DNA from: Flavobacterium sp. N2038
Lineage (GTDB): Bacteria; Bacteroidota; Bacteroidia; Flavobacteriales; Flavobacteriaceae
NCBI RefSeq assembly: GCF_025947185.1
Contig: NZ_CP110001.1
Coordinates: forward strand, 4,340,001 to 4,404,000
DNA: 64,000 nucleotides
Direction of reading: 5' to 3'
A program made the translations under genes and the position numbers. Positions within the stretch are counted from its first letter, which is position 1. The number at the start of each line of letters is the position of its first letter. The notes under the pieces were generated by a model, which did no database searches, was not told the DNA's origin, and worked only from the letters and a program-made list of their open reading frames with translations. Below, one piece after another: positions 26,836 to 36,001 of this stretch.

Positions 26836-28068
26836 TTATCTAAGTTTTAAAGTAACGATTGATAATATGGCTAACATTATAGCAACAATCCAGAATCGGG
26901 TCACAATTTTACTTTCGTGATATCCTTTTTTCTGATAGTGATGATGAAGAGGCGACATGAGGAATATTCTTCGTCCTTCTCCGTATCGTTTTTTAGTGAA
27001 TTTAAAATAACTTACTTGCAGTACCACTGAAAAATTCTCGACTAGAAAGATTCCACATAATAACGGAATCAATAATTCTTTTCGAACAGCAATTGCTAAA
27101 ACTGCAATAATTCCTCCAATAGTTAAACTTCCTGTATCTCCCATAAATACAGATGCAGGATAAGAGTTATACCAAAGAAACCCAATTAAAGCCCCCACAA
27201 AAGCAGATATAAAGACCGTCATTTCACCTGAATTGGGTATATACATAATATTCAGGTAATTAGAGAAAATAATATTCCCCGAAACAAACGTAAATATTCC
27301 GAGTGCCAGAACTGACACCGCAGAAGTTCCGGCCGCAAGACCATCAATTCCGTCTGTTAAATTAGCCCCGTTAGAAACCGCTGTGATGATAAAAATTACA
27401 ACCGGAATAAAAATTAACCAGGCCCATTTTTCATATCCCTCACCTGTCCACGCCAATATCTCAGCATAGTCAAACTCATTATTTTTTACAAAAGGAATTG
27501 TTGTAGCTGTTGACTTTTCTTCCGCCGCAACTGGTAAAACAACAGTTGTATTTATTCCTGCTTTAAAAATATCTGTTCTTCCAGTATCTGTTCTTACTGT
27601 TACTGCAGGATTAAAATACAAAACCGCACCAACAATAATCCCTAAACCAACCTGACCAATTACTTTAAAAATTCCTTTAAGACCTTCTTTATCTTTTTTG
27701 AATATTTTAATATAATCATCAATAAAACCAATTGTCCCCATCCAAAGAGTAGTTACAATAAGCAATACGATATAAATATTATGCAAACGGGCAAATAACA
27801 AAACCGGAACCAGGGTTGCAAAAATGATAATCAGTCCTCCCATTGTTGGAGTTCCAGCTTTTTCATTTTGTCCCTGAAGACCTAACTCACGAACGGTTTC
27901 TCCAACTTGCTGATTACGCAAAAAGTTGATAATTCGCTTTCCGTAAATCGTTGATAAAAGCAACGAAAGCATCAAAGCTAATGCCGATCTAAAAGTGATG
28001 TACTGAAAAACTCCTGTTCCCGGCACATCTAATGTTTTGTCTAAATATTCAAATAAATAGTACAGCAT
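26836..28068 (-). CDS. mraY: Phospho-N-acetylmuramoyl-pentapeptide transferase MraY
   Basis: Membrane enzyme that moves phospho-MurNAc-pentapeptide to undecaprenyl phosphate, forming lipid I. I choose the ATG at 28068 (MLYYLFEYL, 410 residues) over an upstream ATG at 28113, because the extra 15 residues are poorly conserved in character. The catalytic motifs are [18 protein letters not shown] and FMGDTGSL, and the [11 protein letters not shown] loop is typical. A soluble insert of about 60 residues between membrane helices (rich in Thr and Val) makes it longer than the 360-residue E. coli enzyme. Confidence 0.97.
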   Translation of the reverse strand: MLYYLFEYLDKTLDVPGTGVFQYITFRSALALMLSLLLSTIYGKRIINFLRNQQVGETVRELGLQGQNEKAGTPTMGGLIIIFATLVPVLLFARLHNIYIVLLIVTTLWMGTIGFIDDYIKIFKKDKEGLKGIFKVIGQVGLGIIVGAVLYFNPAVTVRTDTGRTDIFKAGINTTVVLPVAAEEKSTATTIPFVKNNEFDYAEILAWTGEGYEKWAWLIFIPVVIFIITAVSNGANLTDGIDGLAAGTSAVSVLALGIFTFVSGNIIFSNYLNIMYIPNSGEMTVFISAFVGALIGFLWYNSYPASVFMGDTGSLTIGGIIAVLAIAVRKELLIPLLCGIFLVENFSVVLQVSYFKFTKKRYGEGRRIFLMSPLHHHYQKKGYHESKIVTRFWIVAIMLAILSIVTLKLR

Positions 28069-28149
28069 ATTTTTCTGTTTTTTAAATTCTAATTTTGAAA
28101 CTCCAAATTCCAATCATTCTGGTGGTATTTGAACTTAAAAAAGGTATTA

Positions 28150-29613
28150 TTATTTATTTAGTTGATCTAAAATTTCTTTTACTGTTTCCATATCATCAAA
28201 ATGATGACGAACACCATTTATCTCCTGATAAGTTTCATGACCTTTACCTGCAATTAGGATAATATCATTTGACTGTGCCAATTGACAAGCTGTTTTTATG
28301 GCCTGTTTTCTGTCAGTAATCCTTAAGATCTTTTTGTAATTCTGACCTTCAACTCCTTGTTCCATCTCGTCTAAAATCACCTCCGGATTTTCATTTCTTG
28401 GATTATCAGAAGTCAAAATTGCTTTATCACTAAGTTCTGAAGCAATCTTGGCCATAATAGGTCTTTTCGTTTTATCTCTGTTACCTCCGCAACCCACAAC
28501 GGTAATCAATTGCTCGTTTTTGGTACGAATATCATTGATCGTTTTTATCACATTATCCAAAGCATCCGGCGTATGAGCATAATCAACAATTGCAGTAATC
28601 TTAGAATCTGTTACTATATACTGAAAACGACCCGAAACACTTTCTAAATCAGACAATAAGCGCAACGCTTCAAGACTATCCATACCCAATTCTATTGCCG
28701 TACCGTAAATGGCCAGTACATTGTAAGCATTAAATGTTCCGATTAGTTTTACCCAAACTTCATTGTCATTGACTTTCAATAATAAACCTGATAATTGACT
28801 TTCTAAAATCTGTGCTCTAAAATCAGCATACGATTTAAGGGCATAAGTAAATTTCCTTGCAACTGTATTTTGCAACATTACAGGTCCGTTTTTATCATCT
28901 ATGTTGGTTAAAGCAAAAGCTGTTTTCGGCAATGAATCAAAGAATGATTTTTTTACATCTCTATATTCGGCAAAAGTTGGATGATAATCTAAATGATCAT
29001 GAGAAAGATTCGTAAAAATTCCACCTACAAAATGCAACGCTTCTGTACGCTTTTGATGAATTCCATGTGAACTTACTTCCATAAAACAATGTGTAACACC
29101 TGCCTCGACCATTTCATTCAAATAATGATTAATCGTGATAGAATCAGGAGTTGTATGAGTTGCTTTATACTCTGTTTCATCAACCATAATTTTTACAGTT
29201 GACAATAAACCCACTTTAAATCCGGCTTTTTTAAACAATTGAAATAATAAAGAAGCGATTGTTGTTTTACCATTTGTTCCGGTAACACCAACAAGCTTTA
29301 ATTTTTCAGAAGGATCTCCAAAATAATTTGCAGCCATGAAAGCCAATGCAGTATTGGTATCTTTTACCTGAATATAGGTGATTCCTTTTTCTGTATTTTC
29401 CGGCAAAGTGTCACATACGATTGCCACTGCACCTAACTGAATAGCCTTACTGATATAATCATGACCATCTGAAAGTGTTCCGCGAATAGCTACAAAAACA
29501 TCATTCTCTTCGATTTTTCTTGAATCAAAATCAATTTTATGAATACCAATTTCTGTCGAACCTGTTACAGATTCAATCGCTACTTTGTATAATATGTCTT
29601 TTAGTATTTTCAT
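28150..29613 (-). CDS. murE: UDP-MurNAc-L-alanyl-D-glutamate--2,6-diaminopimelate ligase
   Basis: Cytoplasmic Mur ligase adding the third stem-peptide residue. The ATP loop GTNGKTT is at 112-118, the carbamylated-lysine region follows, and SDNPRNENP is the DNPR motif that selects meso-diaminopimelate instead of lysine. That predicts DAP-type peptidoglycan. Length (487) is normal. Its start overlaps the stop of the penicillin-binding protein by four bases (ATGA). Confidence 0.97.
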   Translation of the reverse strand: MKILKDILYKVAIESVTGSTEIGIHKIDFDSRKIEENDVFVAIRGTLSDGHDYISKAIQLGAVAIVCDTLPENTEKGITYIQVKDTNTALAFMAANYFGDPSEKLKLVGVTGTNGKTTIASLLFQLFKKAGFKVGLLSTVKIMVDETEYKATHTTPDSITINHYLNEMVEAGVTHCFMEVSSHGIHQKRTEALHFVGGIFTNLSHDHLDYHPTFAEYRDVKKSFFDSLPKTAFALTNIDDKNGPVMLQNTVARKFTYALKSYADFRAQILESQLSGLLLKVNDNEVWVKLIGTFNAYNVLAIYGTAIELGMDSLEALRLLSDLESVSGRFQYIVTDSKITAIVDYAHTPDALDNVIKTINDIRTKNEQLITVVGCGGNRDKTKRPIMAKIASELSDKAILTSDNPRNENPEVILDEMEQGVEGQNYKKILRITDRKQAIKTACQLAQSNDIILIAGKGHETYQEINGVRHHFDDMETVKEILDQLNK

Positions 29614-31616
29614 GATAATTCTAATACTATAATTGCATTTTTACTAATATTTTGTCCCGGTTGAATAGATTGTTTTTTAACCTTTCCAACACCTATAACT
29701 TTTACTTTTAAATCCAGATTTTCTAATAAAGCTACTGCATCCATTCCCGGCATTCCTTTTAAATTAGGAACCTGACTTAATTTTTTGTTTGCTTCAACCG
29801 TATACTTGTCATAACTGCTTTCTTGTTTTGCAATTTTAGAATCCAGTTGTTTTATTTTATTTGTTGATGGCGCATCTGTAAATATTTTTTGAGCGATTCT
29901 TTTAAAAACCGGCCCTGCAACATCAGCTCCATAATAATTATTTTTAGCCGTATTTGGTTTATGAACCACTACAATACAGGAATATTTAGGATGATCAGCC
30001 GGAAAATACCCAACAAAAGAAGAAGCATAATACATTCCTTCTCTTCCTGCGTTACCATAATTCACCATAGCCGTTCCCGTTTTTCCTGCCATTGAAAAAT
30101 CTTTTGAATACAACTTAGAACCCGTCCCTTTTTTTACCACATTTGCCAAAACTGCTTTTACTTTTTTGAGTGTTTCTGGCGAACAAACCTTTGGATTCAT
30201 TACTTCTGTATCAAACTTTTTAATGTTTTTGTTCCATTCTTTAATTTCTGATACAAATTGCGGTTTTACCATTACCCCATTGTTTGCAACTGCGTTATAC
30301 AAGGTTAAAGTTTGCATTGGTGTAACCGAAACGTTATATCCAAAAGCCATCCATGGAAGTGTTGTACCTGACCAATGTTTGTCTCCAGGCTGCGGAATAT
30401 AAGGCCTTCCTTCTCCTTTAAAATGTAATCCTAATGGTTTATTTAAGCCTAATTCATTGATATGATTTACAAACTTAGAAGGGTTACTTTTGTAATTATC
30501 ATAAACCGCCTGAACCATTACTGTATTTGACGAAAGTTCAAATCCGCGTGCCAGGGTAACTTTTCCATAACCGCCTCTGTGCGAATCCCGAACAGCTCTT
30601 CCATAATATCTGATTTCCCCTCCATGGCTATCGTAAACTGTACTTGTATCGGCAACTTTATCTTCTAAAATCGCCATTAAATCGACTAATTTAAAAGTCG
30701 ATCCAGGTTCGTGAGATTCAGCAACCGCATAATTTGTTGTCTCGTAATAAGTACCATCTTCTGCTCTTCCTAAATTTGAAATCGCTTTTATATAACCTGT
30801 TTCTGTTTCCATTACTACCACACAACCGTGATCTGCTTCGTAATCTTCTAATTGTTTCAACAAAGCGTGGTGTGCGATATCCTGAATAAATACATCTATC
30901 GTAGAAATTACATCATAACCATCAACTGGATCTACTTCGTTTACATCACGAATTGGTTTCCATTGGCCTTTAGCAATTTTTTGCTTTAGAATTTTACCGT
31001 CTTTTCCGTTCAGATAACTTTTAAAAGCCCATTCAATTCCTTTTCCAACTTCTACTCCCGTTGCCGGATCAATTTTATCATAACCTATCGTTCTTTCAGC
31101 TATTTTACCTATAGGATGTTTTCTAACGGTTTCTTGTTCAATTATAATTCCGCCTTTAAAAGCACCTAATTTGAATAATGGAAAACCTTTAATTTTTACA
31201 TATTCAGTATAACTCAACTTGCGAGCGATCAAATAATAACGATTTTTGTTGGCTCTGGCTTTTCTTAATTCCTGTTCGTAATAACCTGATGGTCTATCCA
31301 AAACTGTAGCCAATGAATCTGATAATGCTTTTACATACTTTTCAAAAGTTTCCGTTTTTGGCGCTTTTGCATCAAATCTAATTTCATAATTAGGAATCGA
31401 TGTTGCCAGTAAACTTCCGTCAGCAGAATAAATATTTCCTTTGTTGGCCGGAATTACAAAGTTTCTTACCGTACGCTGTTTTGCCAGTTTTCTGTAATAA
31501 TCTCCTTCAACCCATTGAATATTGGTCAATTTAACAACAATAGCAATTGCCATCAAAAAGATGAAAACTGCTACGAGGTAAATTCTGTAGGATATATGTT
31601 TATCGTCTACTGCCAT
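29610..31616 (-). CDS. ftsI: Septal penicillin-binding protein (FtsI/PBP3-like) with PASTA domain
   Basis: Division transpeptidase that crosslinks septal peptidoglycan and partners FtsW. One membrane helix (about residues 11-30), a pedestal/dimerisation domain, and a transpeptidase domain with STFK (Ser306-Lys309), SSN (in ELSSNTV) and KTG (in AGKTGTA). A single PASTA domain (VPNLKGMPG..., last 60 residues or so) is present; the E. coli enzyme lacks it. Overlaps ftsL by ten bases and murE by four. Confidence 0.97.
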   Translation of the reverse strand: MAVDDKHISYRIYLVAVFIFLMAIAIVVKLTNIQWVEGDYYRKLAKQRTVRNFVIPANKGNIYSADGSLLATSIPNYEIRFDAKAPKTETFEKYVKALSDSLATVLDRPSGYYEQELRKARANKNRYYLIARKLSYTEYVKIKGFPLFKLGAFKGGIIIEQETVRKHPIGKIAERTIGYDKIDPATGVEVGKGIEWAFKSYLNGKDGKILKQKIAKGQWKPIRDVNEVDPVDGYDVISTIDVFIQDIAHHALLKQLEDYEADHGCVVVMETETGYIKAISNLGRAEDGTYYETTNYAVAESHEPGSTFKLVDLMAILEDKVADTSTVYDSHGGEIRYYGRAVRDSHRGGYGKVTLARGFELSSNTVMVQAVYDNYKSNPSKFVNHINELGLNKPLGLHFKGEGRPYIPQPGDKHWSGTTLPWMAFGYNVSVTPMQTLTLYNAVANNGVMVKPQFVSEIKEWNKNIKKFDTEVMNPKVCSPETLKKVKAVLANVVKKGTGSKLYSKDFSMAGKTGTAMVNYGNAGREGMYYASSFVGYFPADHPKYSCIVVVHKPNTAKNNYYGADVAGPVFKRIAQKIFTDAPSTNKIKQLDSKIAKQESSYDKYTVEANKKLSQVPNLKGMPGMDAVALLENLDLKVKVIGVGKVKKQSIQPGQNISKNAIIVLELS

Positions 31617-31954
31617 ATTCTTTTAAAGAAACTTTTTTCTTCTTCTTTTTTAACTTCTATTTTTACTGGAGGAACTGTAGATGGAAAAATCTGTTTTTCA
31701 AGCATTTTATCCGATATCGTTGATTCCATTTTTAATTTCATTAATTCTGAACGTCGATCTACAAACTCAGATCTTAATTCTTTTACTTCATTATTCAGCT
31801 TTGCAATTTCAAAAACCTTCTGTTCGTATCGCTGTGTATTTGCAATCATCAAAATGGCAAGCAAAATGATAAAAACAATGAATCTCCAGTTCTTTACTGC
31901 ATCATCGTTGATTAGAAACCTGGCTTTTAATATACCGAATACTCCACTCTTCAT
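31607..31954 (-). CDS. FtsL-like cell division protein
   Basis: A 115-residue bitopic protein: short cytoplasmic start, one membrane helix (about 23-40, WRFIVFIILLAILMIANT) and a heptad-patterned periplasmic helix (VFEIAKLNNEVKELRSEF). Primary sequence does not give the family directly, but topology, length and position between rsmH and the septal penicillin-binding protein are those of FtsL, which forms a complex with FtsQ and FtsB. The tail is Lys/Glu-rich. Confidence 0.85.
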   Translation of the reverse strand: MKSGVFGILKARFLINDDAVKNWRFIVFIILLAILMIANTQRYEQKVFEIAKLNNEVKELRSEFVDRRSELMKLKMESTISDKMLEKQIFPSTVPPVKIEVKKEEEKSFFKRIWQ

Positions 31955-31970
31955 TTTCTACCTATATATA

Positions 31971-32879
31971 TTATACCTTTTCAGCTATTCTAAGTTTTGC
32001 ACTTCTTGCTCTATTATTGATTTTGATTTCAGCTTCATCAGGGACAATCAATTTTCCAATAGTTTTAAATGGCACTGAAAAATTCCCATAAAAATCACGT
32101 TCCGGTTCTCCCTCAAACATTCCGTTTTTTATAAATCTTTTTACCAATCTGTCCTCTAAAGAATGATATGAGATCACCGAAAATCTACCACCCGGATTTA
32201 AAATTTCCAACGACTGCTCAATAAACTCTTTCAGAACATCCATTTCCTGATTTACCTCAATACGAATCGCCTGATAAATCTGAGCCAATATTTTATTTTT
32301 AACTCTCTCTGGTAAATACTTCGCCAAAACTTCTTTTAATTCGTCAGTCGTTTTGATTGGATAACCTTGTCTTGCCTCAACAATTGTTCTGGCAAGTGCC
32401 GGTGCGTTTTTCAACTCCCCATAATCAAAAAAAACACGACGTAAATCCTGTTCTTCATATTCGTTAACCACCCGATAAGCATTTAAATCATTTTTCTGAC
32501 TCATCCGCATATCCAGTCCGGCATCAAATCTTGTGGAAAAACCTCTTTCCGGAACATCAAACTGATGTGATGAAACTCCCAGATCTGCCAAAATTCCATC
32601 AACACTTTTAACACCATGAAAACGAAGAAATCTTTTTATAAATCTAAAGTTCTCATTAATTAAGGTAAACCTCTCGTCTGGCAATGCATTTGCAAGTGCA
32701 TCTTCGTCCTGATCAAATGCAAACAGCCTTCCGTTTGGCCCTAATCTTTTTAAAATCTCTTTTGAATGACCACCGCCTCCAAACGTAACATCTACATACA
32801 CACCATCAGGTTTAATATTTAAACCATCTACTGTTGGATGAAGCAAAACCGGATTATGATATTCCATTGTCGTCGTCAT
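31971..32879 (-). CDS. rsmH: 16S rRNA (cytosine1402-N4)-methyltransferase RsmH
   Basis: SAM-dependent methyltransferase acting on C1402 of 16S rRNA (MraW). The conserved opening EYHNPVLLHPTVDGL, the SAM loop DVTFGGGGHSKEIL and the later DLGVSSHQFD and ISYHSLEDRLVK motifs are all present. Length (302) is normal. Start may be the ATG at 32879 or the one at 32867 (MEYHNPV); either overlaps the end of mraZ (26 or 14 bases). Confidence 0.97.
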   Translation of the reverse strand: MTTTMEYHNPVLLHPTVDGLNIKPDGVYVDVTFGGGGHSKEILKRLGPNGRLFAFDQDEDALANALPDERFTLINENFRFIKRFLRFHGVKSVDGILADLGVSSHQFDVPERGFSTRFDAGLDMRMSQKNDLNAYRVVNEYEEQDLRRVFFDYGELKNAPALARTIVEARQGYPIKTTDELKEVLAKYLPERVKNKILAQIYQAIRIEVNQEMDVLKEFIEQSLEILNPGGRFSVISYHSLEDRLVKRFIKNGMFEGEPERDFYGNFSVPFKTIGKLIVPDEAEIKINNRARSAKLRIAEKV

Positions 32880-33327
32880 TAATATTTCCCATTACTTCTT
32901 CGGCTAAATCTGCAAAATCCATATCTTCGCCGCTTATTGATTTTTCATATAAATCTTTATCCCAAATCTCCACAATATTAACCGCAGATGAAAAAACAAC
33001 ATCTTTAGAAATACCTGAAAAAGTTACCAGATCTTTTGGTACCAACAATCTTCCTAATGCATCAATCTCTACCACTTTAACTCCGGCAGTAAATCTGCGA
33101 ATGAAATCATTGTTCTTTTTTACAAAACGATTCAACTTGTTAATCTTCTTCATCATCAAATTCCATTCTTCCATTGGATACAATTCCAAGCATTGCTGAA
33201 AAACAGAGCGCTTCAAAACAAAACCGTCCTGAAGAGAAGCTGACAGCTGCTTTTTTAGGGGCGCAGGCAACATTAGCCTCCCCTTAGCATCAACTTTACA
33301 CTCATATGTTCCTACAATTGTATTCAA
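32854..33327 (-). CDS. mraZ: Transcriptional regulator MraZ
   Basis: First gene of the division cluster, 157 residues, with two SpoVT-AbrB-like repeats carrying the DxxxGR motif (DAKGR at 13-17 and DALGR in the second half). MraZ is a ring-shaped DNA-binding protein that represses its own operon in bacteria where it has been studied. The only in-frame start near the conserved N-terminus (NTIVGTYECKVDAKGR) is TTG at 33327; an in-frame stop lies three codons upstream. A phased array of GTGGT boxes lies 45-105 bases upstream. Confidence 0.96.
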   Translation of the reverse strand: MNTIVGTYECKVDAKGRLMLPAPLKKQLSASLQDGFVLKRSVFQQCLELYPMEEWNLMMKKINKLNRFVKKNNDFIRRFTAGVKVVEIDALGRLLVPKDLVTFSGISKDVVFSSAVNIVEIWDKDLYEKSISGEDMDFADLAEEVMGNINDDDNGIS

Positions 33328-33705
33328 GAAAAATCACTTAACATGTTATACAGCAAAAATATAAAAAAAAATACCACATATTACCACTATATACCACTTT
33401 GTTAATAAGTTTAACCACTTTACTACCACTTTACTTAACAAATACACAATCAATACTTTACACATTAATCAGTCGAAAAATAAATTCCTTTAACAATTCT
33501 AAAAATTACATAGTCTTTCTCTTAAAAAAATAGCTATAATGCAAATATTTTAACATTTATAAAATTCGTCAAAATCACCCCTAAAAGCTGATTTTTAACC
33601 ACTTATAAATTCTACTCAAATTATGTAGTTAAAAAATGACAGCAAAAATTCATTTTTGTTTATTAAACCCTATATTTGTCGAAATTGAAATTGGCATTAA
33701 ACTAG
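33328..33705. other. Divergent control region of the division cluster
   Basis: AT-rich region between mraZ (minus) and the alpha/beta hydrolase (plus). It contains the MraZ box array (33372-33433) and, for the plus gene, a consensus -7 element TATATTTG at 33671-33678, 28 bases before the ATG. No gene inside. Confidence 0.55.
33372..33433 (-). promoter_or_regulatory. Putative MraZ operator: five phased GTGGT boxes
   Basis: Seen as ACCAC on the plus strand at 33373, 33383, 33393, 33414 and 33425: intervals of 10, 10, 21 and 11 bases, so all five face the same side of the helix. Three read AAAGTGGT on the minus strand. Known MraZ operators are short repeats with about 10-base spacing (TGGGN in Proteobacteria, AAAGTG[T/G] in mollicutes). 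Position just ahead of mraZ fits autoregulation of the whole cluster. Confidence 0.75.
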
Positions 33706-34470
33706 ATGGACAAACACTACAAAAAAGAAGGCAAATACAGCTATTATGAAGCTGGAGAAGGAACTCCTATCGTTATTTTACACGGTTTAATGGGAGGCCT
33801 TAGTAACTTTGATGGTGTAGCGCAATATTTCCCAACGAAAGGATATAAAGTTGTTATCCCGGATTTGCCAATATATACACAAAGCATTTTAAAAACGAAT
33901 GTAAAAAGCTTTGCTAAATACGTAAAAGATTTCATCACCTTTAAAGGTTTTGACCAGGTTATTCTATTAGGAAATTCATTAGGAGGACATATCGCATTGT
34001 ATCACACAAAGTTGTATCCCGAAAAAGTAGCAGGACTTGTAATAACAGGGAGCTCAGGACTTTATGAAAGTGCAATGGGCGACAGCTACCCAAGAAGAGG
34101 CGATTATGAATACATTAAAAAGAAAGCTGAAGATGTATTTTACGACCCTAAAATTGCAACTCCGGATCTTATTGATGAAGTATATGCAACTGCTAATGAC
34201 CGCATAAAACTAATTAAAACTTTAACGATTGCCAAGAGTGCCATTCGTCATAACATGGCCAAAGATTTACCAAAAATGACAGTTGAAACCTGTATTATTT
34301 GGGGTAAAAACGATTCTGTAACGCCGCCAAATGTTGCCGAAGAATTTGATAAATTATTGCCTAATTCAACTTTATATTGGATAGACAAATGTGGACACGC
34401 TGCTATGATGGAACATCCTCAGGAGTTCAACGAAATTCTTGAAAAATGGCTTACCGAAAAAAAATTATAG
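33706..34470 (+). CDS. Alpha/beta hydrolase
   Basis: A 254-residue soluble hydrolase with nucleophile elbow GNSLGG (Ser91), oxyanion region LHGLMGG, acid Asp in WGKNDSVTPP and catalytic His in KCGHAAMMEHP. Typical of the small carbon-carbon-bond hydrolase/esterase branch; substrate unknown. Divergent from mraZ and 44 bases ahead of engB, with which it probably forms an operon; I recall this pairing from other Flavobacterium genomes. Confidence 0.9.
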   Translation: MDKHYKKEGKYSYYEAGEGTPIVILHGLMGGLSNFDGVAQYFPTKGYKVVIPDLPIYTQSILKTNVKSFAKYVKDFITFKGFDQVILLGNSLGGHIALYHTKLYPEKVAGLVITGSSGLYESAMGDSYPRRGDYEYIKKKAEDVFYDPKIATPDLIDEVYATANDRIKLIKTLTIAKSAIRHNMAKDLPKMTVETCIIWGKNDSVTPPNVAEEFDKLLPNSTLYWIDKCGHAAMMEHPQEFNEILEKWLTEKKL

Positions 34471-34514
34471 CAATCTAACTTTCGATTTTTAAGGAGGTTT
34501 TAAAAACAAAAAGC

Positions 34515-35135
34515 ATGAAAATTAATACCGCCGAATTTATTATCAGTAATTCTGATGCATCAAAATGCCCGGCCGAGTTTTTGCCGGAATACGCTTTTAT
34601 AGGCAGATCAAATGTTGGGAAATCATCTTTGATTAATATGATTACCAATCATAAAAATTTAGCAAAAACATCTGGAAGGCCAGGAAAAACACAACTTATA
34701 AATCACTTTAAAATCAATAACAATTGGTTTTTGGTCGATTTACCGGGTTATGGATATGCTAAAGTTTCTAAGAAAACCAAATCGGTTTTCCAGCAATTCA
34801 TTACAGATTATTTTGAAAACAGAGAACAACTGGTATGTGCTTTTGTTTTAATTGATATTCGCCATGAAGCTCAAAAAATTGACATTGAATTTATGTCTTA
34901 TATGGGCGAAAGCGAAATACCATTTTGCATTATTTTTACCAAAGCAGATAAAATCAGTAAAGTAAAAATCGATTCACATATTGCAGCCTACAAGAAACAG
35001 ATGTACGCAAACAACTGGGCCGAAATGCCACATTATTTTGTAACCTCATCTACAGAATCAATTGGAAAAGAAGAACTTCTATCCTACATAGACGAAGTAA
35101 ATCAGGAAGTTTTTAAAAACAATTCAGGTTTTTAA
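34515..35135 (+). CDS. engB: Ribosome biogenesis GTPase EngB (YsxC/YihA)
   Basis: Small GTPase needed for assembly of the large ribosomal subunit. G1 is GRSNVGKSSLI (from residue 30), G2 lies in TSGRPGKTQ, G3 is DLPGYGYAK, G4 is FTKADK and G5 is in VTSSTES. Length 206 is normal. AGGAGG lies at 34491-34496, 18 bases ahead of the ATG, which is too far for normal Shine-Dalgarno use and may be coincidence. Confidence 0.97.
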   Translation: MKINTAEFIISNSDASKCPAEFLPEYAFIGRSNVGKSSLINMITNHKNLAKTSGRPGKTQLINHFKINNNWFLVDLPGYGYAKVSKKTKSVFQQFITDYFENREQLVCAFVLIDIRHEAQKIDIEFMSYMGESEIPFCIIFTKADKISKVKIDSHIAAYKKQMYANNWAEMPHYFVTSSTESIGKEELLSYIDEVNQEVFKNNSGF

Positions 35136-35139
35136 ACTT

Positions 35140-35213
35140 AAAATTCCAATAAAAAAAATCCCAAATTCCGAGCTTTACAATTGGAATTTGGGATTTTTTT
35201 TTATTGGAATTTT
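35140..35213. repeat. Very long near-perfect palindrome / bidirectional terminator
   Basis: Two 30-base arms (35140-35169 and 35183-35213) differ by one T and enclose a 13-base loop. The arms combine AATTCCAAT with ATCCCAAATTCC and A/T runs. It lies between the convergent engB and membrane-protein genes and can terminate both; it also carries the dispersed AATTCCAAATTCC motif. Confidence 0.8.
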
Positions 35214-35239
35214 CATTGAAGCTGTCATTTTTAATTTAT

Positions 35240-35905
35240 TTAGTCTTTAGCTTTAAAATTTCTCTTAATTACTCTTTTAGAATTTAGAACTTTCCACTCT
35301 TTATAAATCAAGACCTGATACAAAATATAAAAAAGGGAATTAAAAAACCAGAAATCAAGCACAAAGGGTTCTGTGAAAATTACTGAATCACTATTTCCGG
35401 ATAAAAAAATGCTTGCGCTACTTGTTAAGTAAACAACTAGTCCGTTACAGAAATAAGAATAATTATGTTTGACATTTTTTAAATTGGATATAATAAAATA
35501 CAATGCATAAAACAGTAACGGAATCGAAGTTATTGCAATCTCAATCAGATTAAACTTCCAATAAAGAGATGGCGTTTTATAATACTGGAAACCTAAAAAA
35601 AGAAGTATTAAAACAAACACTATTACCACAACTCGTTTTAGTATTATGTTCGAAAAGATTTTGTAGAAAAATATACTTAACGTAATAAACTGAAAAATAA
35701 AATAGTAATGCGAAAGGAAGAAATTGGCTCCAGGATATAAAAAACCAATAATATTGCAAAACAATTCTACACAAAACAAAAGAACCAAATAAGTAGTAAG
35801 TGTGCGATACAGCACATCTCTGTTTTTACAGGTAACACAAAACCGAATCGCATTTGCAAGTAAGAAAAACAATCCGATAAGACTTACTATAAAAGGAAAC
35901 AGCAT
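35240..35905 (-). CDS. Seven-helix membrane protein of unknown function
   Basis: A 221-residue, strongly hydrophobic protein with about seven predicted helices and a basic C-terminal tail (KRVIKRNFKAKD). No catalytic or family motif was recognised. Bacteroidota carry similar seven-helix modules as sensors in front of kinase domains, but here no kinase is attached or nearby. Convergent with engB. Confidence 0.7.
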   Translation of the reverse strand: MLFPFIVSLIGLFFLLANAIRFCVTCKNRDVLYRTLTTYLVLLFCVELFCNIIGFLYPGANFFLSHYYFIFQFITLSIFFYKIFSNIILKRVVVIVFVLILLFLGFQYYKTPSLYWKFNLIEIAITSIPLLFYALYFIISNLKNVKHNYSYFCNGLVVYLTSSASIFLSGNSDSVIFTEPFVLDFWFFNSLFYILYQVLIYKEWKVLNSKRVIKRNFKAKD

Positions 35906-35942
35906 ATTTGTTTGATTTATGACAATTTACAAAATAAAAACA

Positions 35943-35986
35943 AAAAATTCCAAACCCAATCTTCAAAATTGGAATTTGGAATTTTA
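35943..35986. repeat. AATTCCAAATTCC-type inverted repeat
   Basis: AAAATTCCAAA (35944-35954) and TTTGGAATTTT (35975-35985) form a hairpin between gldC and the membrane-protein gene. It belongs to the same family as 35140-35213 and may terminate the gldBC transcript on the minus strand. Confidence 0.55.
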
Positions 35987-36001
35987 TTATTTAAAGTTTA
36001 A

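Noticed and set aside
31515..32078. 187-residue plus-strand ORF opposite the pbp/ftsL/rsmH genes
   Set aside because: It is the complement of three well-supported, overlapping genes and has Ser/Phe-rich shadow-like composition.
34491..34496. AGGAGG ahead of engB as a Shine-Dalgarno site
   Set aside because: It is 18 bases from the ATG, too far for normal use, and Bacteroidota rarely rely on Shine-Dalgarno pairing.
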